From Synechococcaceae bacterium WB8_1B_136 (GTDB taxonomy: Bacteria; Cyanobacteriota; Cyanobacteriia; PCC-6307; Cyanobiaceae), in NCBI GenBank assembly GCA_010029175.1, contig RGNC01000135.1, forward strand, positions 1-5,710: DNA of 5,710 nucleotides. The letters are read 5' to 3'. A program made the translations under genes and the position numbers. Each line of letters begins with the position of its first letter. Position 1 is the stretch's first letter. Shown here in pieces: positions 1 to 5,144 of the stretch. A model generated the notes under the pieces. The model worked only from the letters and a program-made list of their open reading frames with translations, did no database searches and was not told where the DNA came from.

Positions 1-120
1 AGGGTCACCACGCGCTGGTGACATCACTTGATTGGAAACTTAGTGCTAAAACCATGCTAGCGGGAAGATGTAACCAAGCGGTCACCACGCGCTGGTGACA
101 TCACTTGATTGGAAACCCGA

Positions 121-141
121 ACGTATAGTCACGTATAGTCA
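121..141 (+). repeat. 10-bp tandem duplication inside spacer 2
   Basis: The decamer ACGTATAGTC occurs twice back to back (121-130 and 131-140), and the period holds to base 141. The spacer at 117-160 is 44 nt long and would be 34 nt with a single copy, close to the lower end of the array's range. It may be a duplication after acquisition or may have been present in the protospacer. Confidence 0.85.
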
Positions 142-419
142 ATCGAACAGAATTTTCCCAGTCACCACGCGCTGGTGACATCACTTGATTGGAAACATCT
201 CTCCTGGCAAGCAGTCGAGCATCTTGGGTGAGCAGTGTCACCACGCGCTGGTGACATCACTTGATTGGAAACGTTGCGTAGCCGTTAGCTTTGCACCAAT
301 CCATGTGGGTCACCACGCGCTGGTGACATCACTTGATTGGAAACAGTTCATTGCACAGATTCGTAAGATTCAGCGCGGGCAACGTCACCACGCGCTGGTG
401 ACATCACTTGATTGGAAAC

Positions 420-456
420 GTGTTGGTGGGAGTCAGCTTAAAAGTTGCGCTAGGTG
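420..456 (+). other. CRISPR spacer 6, homologous to spacer 20
   Basis: This 37-nt spacer lies between two perfect repeats. Its bases 422-454 match spacer 20 (1478-1510) at 25 of 33 positions without gaps. Both read as open codons in the same frame: VGGSQLKSCAR here and VGGLKLKGRAR in the other. Two of the differences are silent (GGT/GGC, AAA/AAG). This fits two diverged copies of one coding locus in related invaders, but the match is short. Confidence 0.6.
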
Positions 457-1471
457 GTCACCACGCGCTGGTGACATCACTTGATTGGAAACAACCTTTC
501 AGCGCCCAGAAAATAATGCGAGCCTGTTGCGTCACCACGCGCTGGTGACATCACTTGATTGGAAACCGTAAAGTTTAGCGTTCTCAACCGTGATAGGTTG
601 ATTCTGTCACCACGCGCTGGTGACATCACTTGATTGGAAACCGCTTATACGGATCAGTTTGTTGCGTAGCTGAATGCGATGGAAGTCACCACGCGCTGGT
701 GACATCACTTGATTGGAAACTTCTCATCACACCAAGTTTCGGCGGCAGCACCAATAGGTCACCACGCGCTGGTGACATCACTTGATTGGAAACTGAATAG
801 CCTATGCCGATGCGATCATTGCAGCGATCGATCAGCAGTCACCACGCGCTGGTGACATCACTTGATTGGAAACAAACTGCCCCAACACTTCGCGGCGTTT
901 CTTCTCCGCTTTCAGCAGGTCACCACGCGCTGGTGACATCACTTGATTGGAAACACACTAGTCATTGCATTAATTGTGATGGAACTCTGCGTTAGTCACC
1001 ACGCGCTGGTGACATCACTTGATTGGAAACGGGGATGCCGTAATGGTGCTGAAAAGGATAGGCGAGTCACCACGCGCTGGTGACATCACTTGATTGGAAA
1101 CTCGGACCATATAGACGGGCAAGGGGCCCTGCGTCTAAGGGTCACCACGCGCTGGTGACATCACTTGATTGGAAACTCTTCCATGGCCTCAACGTACTCG
1201 TTAGAACCATAGTCACCACGCGCTGGTGACATCACTTGATTGGAAACGCGTTGACAGTGAAACCCAATCCGTTTGCATTCTGCAGAGGTCACCACGCGCT
1301 GGTGACATCACTTGATTGGAAACCATACCCATAAGGATCGCTTAACTGTCAAACACGAACGAGTCACCACGCGCTGGTGACATCACTTGATTGGAAACAG
1401 TTCATACGCTCCTGCTCACGTTGACGCATGTACTTGTCACCACGCGCTGGTGACATCACTTGATTGGAAAC

Positions 1472-1510
1472 TCAAAGGTTGGCGGGCTGAAGCTTAAGGG
1501 TCGCGCTAGG
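1472..1510 (+). other. CRISPR spacer 20, homologous to spacer 6
   Basis: This 39-nt spacer shares 25 of 33 bases with spacer 6, including the exact blocks AGCTTAA and GCGCTAGG. The match is in the same orientation relative to the repeat. The shared segment ends flush with the next repeat here, but 2 nt short of it in spacer 6. The two acquisitions were therefore offset slightly, and this is not a copied spacer. Confidence 0.6.
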
Positions 1511-1659
1511 GTCACCACGCGCTGGTGACATCACTTGATTGGAAACCGCTCTAATTCACGTTCCGCCTTAAGTTGTATCTCAAGAGGTCACCACGCGCTG
1601 GTGACATCACTTGATTGGAAACAAGCAATCGACGGCAACTTTTGCTGCCAGAATAGAGT

Positions 1660-1670
1660 GTCACCACGCG
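1660..1670 (+). repeat. Partial CRISPR repeat (first 11 nt) in tandem with a full repeat
   Basis: The 11 bases GTCACCACGCG stand directly before the full repeat at 1671 and are identical to its first 11 bases. Without them the spacer is 37 nt (1623-1659), a normal length for this array; with them it is 48 nt. The likely origin is a short tandem duplication or slippage at the spacer-repeat border. The extra segment contains only the left arm of the repeat hairpin, so two left arms compete for one right arm in the transcript. Confidence 0.9.
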
Positions 1671-2478
1671 GTCACCACGCGCTGGTGACATCACTTGATT
1701 GGAAACATTGTCTTGCCGAACTTAATCTCAAGTGCTGATCTTGGTCGCCACGCGCTGGTGACATCACTTGATTGGAAACTGTTGACAGTTGGAATAGGCA
1801 TGGCGTGGAAGTGTGGGTCACCACGCGCTGGTGACATCACTTGATTGGAAACTCATAGTCGATAACCGTTACGTTACCGCGACGTTTAGAGTCACCACGC
1901 GCTGGTGACATCACTTGATTGGAAACTAGCGAACTCGATTGTAGAGTTCATCGACAATCTTAGTCACCACGCGCTGGTGACATCACTTGATTGGAAACGG
2001 GTAAAGGTCATGAACAAAGGGAGGAAGGGGTGGGTCACCACGCGCTGGTGACATCACTTGATTGGAAACATAGTGCAATCGCGGGGGACGTTGTTTGTCT
2101 TAACAGTCACCACGCGCTGGTGACATCACTTGATTGGAAACAGTCTGCACAGAAACGATCGATGGCAGCGGAGAGCTCAGCAGGTCACCACGCGCTGGTG
2201 ACATCACTTGATTGGAAACTCAGTTACCTTGACAGAGCGTTTGCCCTTGTTGAGTGTAACGGTCACCACGGGCTGGTGACATCACTTGACTAGAAACTTC
2301 TCTGCAATCATTGCATCCTGAAGAGTAGCATTTGCGTCACCATGCGCTGGTGACATCATTTGATTGGAAACGCATAATGACTTGAGCAAGACCAATGCGT
2401 ACTGCAAGTCACCACGCGCTGGTGACATCACTTGATTGGAAATGTCTCAGGTGCAAAGCGTTCCTGCCACTCTGCAGT

Positions 2479-2514
2479 GTCACCACGCGCTGGCGAAACC
2501 AATTGGCTGAAAGA
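2479..2514 (+). repeat. Decayed CRISPR repeat 34
   Basis: This unit lies 35 nt after the previous repeat and matches the consensus at 27 of 36 positions without gaps. The first 15 bases are intact; all nine changes lie between repeat positions 16 and 36. Changes at positions 16 and 19 break the hairpin stem, and the GAAAC 3' end is lost. It is the expected relic at the trailer end of an array. Confidence 0.9.
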
Positions 2515-2546
2515 TTATGGCAGAAGTACGGCATGATTGCTAAGGG

Positions 2547-2582
2547 GGCACGATGCGCCGGCAACATCACTTGGTTAGCTAC
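2547..2582 (+). repeat. Terminal, strongly decayed CRISPR repeat 35
   Basis: After a 32-nt degenerate spacer (2515-2546) the sequence again matches the consensus, at 26 of 36 positions without gaps. The longest preserved block is ACATCACTTG (repeat positions 18-27). Most paired positions of the hairpin are lost. No further unit can be recognised at the next expected place near 2618, so I end the array here. Confidence 0.75.
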
Positions 2583-3016
2583 CCCTGAGAAATGCCGGAT
2601 TGAGTGTGCTGCAGTAGATCTGGCATTTCTCATGAGGCCCCAGATAAGCGGGGATGTGTTGCCACAAGTGGGACACGGAGGCAGTCGTCATCGCTCGTAC
2701 ACCCGAACTGCACATGTCGGGCCATTCGCCCCCGATGCGCCAAACGATGCAAACGGAGCTGGACTTGTCTTCAGACTGGAGGCCCGGAAAAAGATCCAGT
2801 CGGCCAAGTTGCATGACGGACAACTTGCAAAGGTCCGGGCTACGGAGGGCAATAACCGTGGTTGCGAATCTGCAACCTCATGCCAAGGGGGAGAGCTGTT
2901 CTGCCCATGGTGTTGAGAGGATGCAGAACCTGCCCGGCCCAACCAGCCCAGCCTCGATAACATTGCTATCAACGCGCGGGTGATGCCATGGCCGACCGGT
3001 TGGCGAGAGTCGTTGA
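2583..3016. other. Stretch without a recognisable gene
   Basis: Open frames of 70-110 codons exist on both strands. They overlap one another, use codons without the strong GC-ending third positions of the real genes nearby, and give protein sequence I do not recognise. Besides the inverted repeat at 2586-2632, two small hairpins are visible: CAAGTTG at 2805-2811 with CAACTTG at 2821-2827, and GGTTGC at 2860-2865 with GCAACC at 2872-2877. No tRNA, CRISPR repeat or insertion-sequence end was recognised. It may be eroded DNA between the array and the next gene. Confidence 0.55.
2586..2632. repeat. 11-bp perfect inverted repeat just past the array
   Basis: TGAGAAATGCC (2586-2596) is the exact reverse complement of GGCATTTCTCA (2622-2632), with a 25-nt loop. 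It begins 3 nt after the last decayed CRISPR repeat. A hairpin here could protect the 3' end of the array transcript or help end transcription. No T-tract follows the right arm (the next bases are TGAGGCCCC), so a canonical rho-independent terminator is not supported. It could also be the end of a lost mobile element. Confidence 0.7.
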
Positions 3017-3316
3017 TCACACATCATGCAAGCACTCAAGAAGCGCGCCGGGGCCCATGGCCGCAACCAGCTCCGTCGCGAAGAAGTCGAGATGGGCCTG
3101 GGCGTACTCGCTGCACTCGTCCGTGCCAGCGATGCTGCCGTCGCGAATGTCGCGCCAGCAGGAGGCCACCGCCCACTGCTCCTGGTGATCCTGCCCGAAG
3201 CCGTCCGGCTCAGACGGGGAAGTGAGAAGCAGCCAGATGAACCAGACCAGCCCAGCCAGGATGAAGAAACCGGCCGACGCGGCCAGGGCAACGAACAGCT
3301 GCTGGCAGATCTTCAT
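3017..3316 (-). CDS. Small single-pass membrane protein of unknown function
   Basis: This 99-residue protein starts at ATG 3316 on the minus strand. A short N-terminus (MKICQQL) is followed by one strongly hydrophobic segment at about residues 8-31, rich in F, L, W and A, ending before the polar stretch TSPSEPDG. That segment is a membrane anchor or an uncleaved signal. The remaining ~65 residues are acidic and probably soluble, with Trp and two Cys (C53, C68) around the stretch WRDIRDGSIAGTDEC that might form a disulfide; C4 and C95 are also present. Codons are strongly GC-ending throughout, which supports real coding against the other frames here. It is transcribed toward the CRISPR array and away from the TA modules, with no operon partner visible. 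I do not recognise the family, and no clear Shine-Dalgarno decides the start. Confidence 0.75.
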   Translation of the reverse strand: MKICQQLFVALAASAGFFILAGLVWFIWLLLTSPSEPDGFGQDHQEQWAVASCWRDIRDGSIAGTDECSEYAQAHLDFFATELVAAMGPGALLECLHDV

Positions 3317-3347
3317 CAGCTGCTCTGGTGCTTGACGCGCCCCTGCG

Positions 3348-3487
3348 ATGGTGCCACAAACTCACAGCGTTCAGGTGGGCGAGGCCAACCTCAACCTGCC
3401 CACCCTCACCGCGCTCAAGGCTGCCAGCTCCACCTTTGCCTAAATCGTGCAGATCAGGCTGCCCCCTGGACCGTGCCGGACGACTAA
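3348..3487 (+). pseudogene. Short gene remnant with a probable frameshift, function unknown
   Basis: From ATG 3348 a 31-codon frame runs to TAA 3441. Between codon 9 and the stop nearly every third position is G or C (reading VQVGEANLNLPTLTALKAA and on), which is much more coding-like than chance. Beyond the stop, the frame shifted by two (3443-3487) continues with ADQAAPWTVPDD and ends at TAA 3485. Adding one base near 3441 would join both parts into a protein of about 46 residues. I read it as a small gene broken by a one-base loss, or a tail fragment of a larger lost gene, since an upstream in-frame TGA at 3333 blocks extension. I do not recognise the product. It ends directly before the candidate operator of the next operon. 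Confidence 0.35.
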
Positions 3488-3506
3488 GGTAGTGAGATCC
3501 ACTACC
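3488..3506. promoter_or_regulatory. Palindrome upstream of the VapBC-type operon, candidate operator
   Basis: GGTAGTG (3488-3494) and CACTACC (3500-3506) form a perfect 7-bp inverted repeat with a 5-nt centre, AGATC. It ends 7 nt before the TTG and 10 nt before the ATG start of the antitoxin. Phd/YefM-type antitoxins, alone or with their toxin, commonly repress their own operon by binding such palindromes at the promoter. I see no convincing -35/-10 pair around it, so the promoter itself is not called. Confidence 0.5.
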
Positions 3507-3516
3507 CCTTCTCTTG

Positions 3517-3768
3517 ATGGCGGATGCTGGCCCTGCTGTCGTGAGCGCCTCGGAGGCCAACCGCTCCTTTTCCTCTCTCCTGCGCCAGCTGAGCCAGGGG
3601 CAGCACTTCACCGTGCATTCCCACGGCCGCCCCGTCGCCACCCTCGCTCCCGTCGTTGCGGAGGCTTCGTCAAGAGCGGCGTCCCGCCGGGCCCTGCTGG
3701 CTCGCCTGGCCGCGCAACCCGCTAGCGGAGAGGCTCGCACCTGGCAACGCGATGCGCTCTACGACTGA
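3517..3768 (+). CDS. vapB: Phd/YefM-family antitoxin of a VapC toxin
   Basis: This 83-residue protein has the Phd/YefM fold signature: VSASEANRSFSSLLRQLSQG (about residues 9-28), then the beta-strand pair FTVHSHGRPVATLAPV (31-46), which forms the DNA-binding dimer. The C-terminal part, rich in Ala and Arg and ending WQRDALYD, is where members of this family wrap around and inhibit the toxin. I chose ATG 3517. A TTG directly before it (3514) and a GTG at 3540 are alternatives; the latter would begin right at the conserved domain. No Shine-Dalgarno is visible. The stop codon overlaps the toxin start by one base (TGATG), so translation is probably coupled. Its expected role is to neutralise the neighbouring PIN toxin and repress the operon through the palindrome at 3488-3506. 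The symbol is by function; the fold is Phd-like rather than AbrB-like VapB. Confidence 0.9.
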   Translation: MADAGPAVVSASEANRSFSSLLRQLSQGQHFTVHSHGRPVATLAPVVAEASSRAASRRALLARLAAQPASGEARTWQRDALYD

Positions 3769-4211
3769 TGCGCACCGCCCTGGACACCAACCTGCTGGTT
3801 TATGCCGAGGGCTTCGGTGATCAGACGCGAGTAAGCGCCACCCGGCGGTTGCTGGAGCAGCTCACCGACGCCGATGTGGTGGTTCCCTTGCAATGTCTTG
3901 GCGAGCTGTTCAGGGTGCTCACCGGCAAGGCAGGCCGCCCAACCCAGCAGGCCCAGGAAGCCGTGCTCAGCTGGATGGATGCCTTCCCTGTCTTGGAGAC
4001 CAACGCCAACGCCTGGCGAGGCGCCATGGATCTCTGCGTCGCGCATCAACTAGCCTGCTGGGATGCACTGGTGCTCAACGTCGCCGCCGAAGGTGGGGCC
4101 CGTCTGTTGCTCACGGAAGATCTCCAACATGGTTTCAGCTGGCGCGGCGTGAGGGTGGTGAATCCGCTGATCGAACCCACAGACCCCCTGCTGGATCAGC
4201 TGCTGGGTTGA
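3768..4211 (+). CDS. vapC: VapC-type PIN-domain ribonuclease toxin
   Basis: This 147-residue protein is of normal length for a VapC-like PIN toxin and appears intact. The acidic residues of the PIN active site are visible in order: D6 in the N-terminal ALDTNLLVYA motif, E46 in LGELFRVL, D99 in CWDALVLN and D118 in LTEDLQHG. These coordinate Mg2+ or Mn2+ for endoribonuclease cleavage. Family members cut tRNA or rRNA and stop translation when the antitoxin is lost; the exact target cannot be read here. The ATG shares one base with the antitoxin stop, the standard antitoxin-first order for this family. The start is fixed by that overlap and by the conserved motif beginning at residue 4. With all catalytic residues and a complete partner, this is the live addiction module of the window. 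Confidence 0.93.
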   Translation: MRTALDTNLLVYAEGFGDQTRVSATRRLLEQLTDADVVVPLQCLGELFRVLTGKAGRPTQQAQEAVLSWMDAFPVLETNANAWRGAMDLCVAHQLACWDALVLNVAAEGGARLLLTEDLQHGFSWRGVRVVNPLIEPTDPLLDQLLG

Positions 4212-4363
4212 TTCACGCTTCAGGCCGAAGCACGAGGGAGAGAAGTGTGGTGCACTTGCATACCTTCACATCCAGCCCCCTTTGGTGACCAATAGCCAAA
4301 GAGACGGTGCCGCTCGTCGAGGCTACGGGCATTCGGCATTCGACCCCACAGCGCCTTTACAGC

Positions 4364-4392
4364 TTGCGGATGCGTAGCCACACGGCTACAGT
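4364..4392 (+). promoter_or_regulatory. Sigma70-type promoter of the HigBA-type operon, apparently leaderless
   Basis: A -35 box TTGCGG (4364-4369) and a -10 box TACAGT (4387-4392) are separated by 17 bp. Counting 7 nt on from the end of the -10 box puts the transcript start at about 4399, which is the GTG start codon of the toxin frame. The toxin would thus be read from a leaderless mRNA, which fits the lack of any Shine-Dalgarno. Confidence 0.6.
4374..4389. promoter_or_regulatory. Palindrome inside the promoter, candidate HigA operator
   Basis: GTAGCC (4374-4379) and GGCTAC (4384-4389) form a perfect 6-bp inverted repeat around ACAC. It covers most of the promoter spacer and the first half of the -10 box, so a bound repressor would exclude RNA polymerase. 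HigA-type antitoxins repress their own promoters through such sites; the assignment here is inference from position. Confidence 0.55.
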
Positions 4393-4398
4393 GGTTCC

Positions 4399-4622
4399 GT
4401 GTTTGAAGTTCGGCAGACAGAGCGGTTCGCCCAATGGCTCAGGGATCTGCGTGATCTCAGGGCGCGGGCGCGGGTGCAGGCCAGAATTGAGCGTCTCATT
4501 GGCGGCAATCCTGGTGACGTCAGGCCCATTGGAAGTGGCGTCTCTGAACTACGGATCAACTACGGCCCTGGATACAGGGTGAAGCACTGTCGCTGGCTCG
4601 CCAGATCAAGGAGAACGGCTGA
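4399..4622 (+). pseudogene. higB: HigB/RelE-ParE family toxin, inactivated by an internal deletion
   Basis: The first 61 codons from GTG 4399 follow the short HigB-like (RelE/ParE superfamily) toxins: the helical part FAQWLRDLRD with Arg-rich ARARVQARIERL, then GNPGDVRPIGSGVSELRINYGPGYRV at residues 36-61. Members of the family then continue with two beta strands and a conserved LCGGDK-like motif, which are missing. From base 4581 the typical family tail EALSLARQIKENG follows in another reading frame and ends at TGA 4620, overlapping the antitoxin ATG as TGATG. About 25 codons, of length 3n+1 nt, have therefore been lost between 4579 and 4583. Because of the shift, the N-terminal frame now runs through unrelated sequence (KHCRWLARSRR) to a stop at 4656, giving 85 residues and overlapping the antitoxin gene by 35 nt. 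The product lacks its C-terminal core and is probably not a working mRNA interferase. A sequencing or assembly error is a less likely alternative. Confidence 0.85.
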
Positions 4623-4930
4623 TGGAGATCAAGACTCTGCCTTACGACGTCGCTGAGACACTCAGAACCCCTGATGAAATGGCGGCCTACCTTGAAGCCT
4701 GCATTGAAGAAGCTGATGGCGATGCGGCCTTCATTGCCAAGGCTCTTGGCGATATAGCCCGCGCTCAGGGCATGACACAGATCGCACGCCAGACAGGGCT
4801 CTCACGCGAAAGCCTGTACAAGGCCCTGTCGGGTGATCGCAGCCCAAGTTTTGACACTGTGCTAAAGGTGATTGCTGCGCTTGGACTGAAGCTCAGCGCC
4901 GGTGTTCAGGAGAAGGCAGAGGCGGCCTGA
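4622..4930 (+). CDS. higA: HigA-family antitoxin with helix-turn-helix domain
   Basis: This 102-residue protein matches the family of addiction-module antidote proteins paired with short HigB-like toxins. The start MEIKTLPYDVAETLRTPDEMAAYLEAC is typical of the family. Residues 34-50 form a helix with DIARAQG, and residues 51-70 (MTQIARQTGLSRESLYKALS) form an XRE/Cro-type helix-turn-helix; the following PSFDTVLKVIAALGLKL completes the domain. It should bind the toxin and repress the promoter at 4364-4392. The ATG overlaps the original toxin stop by one base, so it was translated by coupling. Since the truncated toxin frame now ends 32 nt inside this gene, that coupling may be altered. The frame is complete and shows no decay, although its toxin partner is broken. 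The ~210 nt downstream contain no gene. Confidence 0.92.
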   Translation: MEIKTLPYDVAETLRTPDEMAAYLEACIEEADGDAAFIAKALGDIARAQGMTQIARQTGLSRESLYKALSGDRSPSFDTVLKVIAALGLKLSAGVQEKAEAA

Positions 4931-5144
4931 GTGCAATCAAGACAGCGAGAGTCTCTTGTGCTGGTCTGTTGAGCGGGCCCTTCGAACGCGCGCTCGAGTG
5001 AACAGGAATTTGAGAGATTCCGATCGTTAGGTCGCTACCGCGTCATTCGCAGGAGCCTCCAAGCCAACAGGCGCTGATCTCCATAGGTTGAGACAAACCG
5101 CCATAGCTGCTTTGGATCCCAACGCTCCGCGTCGACTCGGTATC

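Larger units (their letters stand above)
4..2582 (+). CRISPR. CRISPR array, trailer-side part (35 repeat units; continues off left edge)
   Basis: The repeat is 36 bp and reads GTCACCA (positions 1-7), CGCGC (8-12), TGGTGAC (13-19), then ATCACTTGATTGGAAAC (20-36). Repeat starts are 4, 81, 161, 237, 309, 384, 457, 531, 606, 685, 758, 838, 919, 995, 1066, 1141, 1212, 1288, 1363, 1436, 1511, 1587, 1671, 1744, 1817, 1891, 1963, 2034, 2106, 2184, 2262, 2336, 2408, 2479 and 2547. Twenty-nine are identical. The unit at 1744 has one change, 2262 three, 2336 two, 2408 one, 2479 nine and 2547 ten. Spacers are nearly all unique and mostly 35-45 nt, a range more typical of type I-D or type III arrays than of I-E, I-F or II. 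Decay at the right end places the leader to the left, so the crRNA strand should be plus, with a GAAAC 3' handle as in many type I and III repeats. No cas gene is in the window, so the subtype is undetermined. Confidence 0.99.

Noticed and set aside
1248..1816. Shared 9-mer GTTGACAGT near the starts of spacers 17 and 24
   Set aside because: The match does not extend beyond the 9-mer in either direction, so chance is a sufficient explanation.
185..2293. Open frames encoding proteins with a repeating HHALVTSLDWK unit
   Set aside because: They are translations of the CRISPR repeat; the unit breaks with each spacer length and no start, codon bias or fold supports a protein.
2479..2632. CreTA-like system (repeat-derived antitoxin RNA guarding a toxin RNA)
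   Set aside because: Decayed repeats fit the idea superficially, but they sit in exact register with the array end, and I see no small toxin frame or promoter beside them.
2395..3020. Overlapping open frames on both strands, up to 173 codons
   Set aside because: They run from decayed repeats into unrelated sequence or shadow one another, lack the codon bias of nearby genes and give no recognisable motif.
3026..3487. 153-codon plus-strand frame opposite the small membrane protein
   Set aside because: Most of it is the antisense of the minus-strand gene at 3017-3316, whose hydrophobic segment and codon pattern are far more convincing; only its last codons are kept as part of the suspected frameshifted remnant.
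3210..3740. 176-codon minus-strand frame across the antitoxin region
   Set aside because: It is antisense to the clear Phd/YefM antitoxin and to its palindromic control site, and has low-complexity Arg/Ala-rich sequence typical of a GC-rich shadow frame.
4971..4994. GAGCG and CGCTC arms downstream of the HigA gene as a terminator
   Set aside because: Only 5 bp of stem with a long loop and no T-tract; not supported as a terminator.
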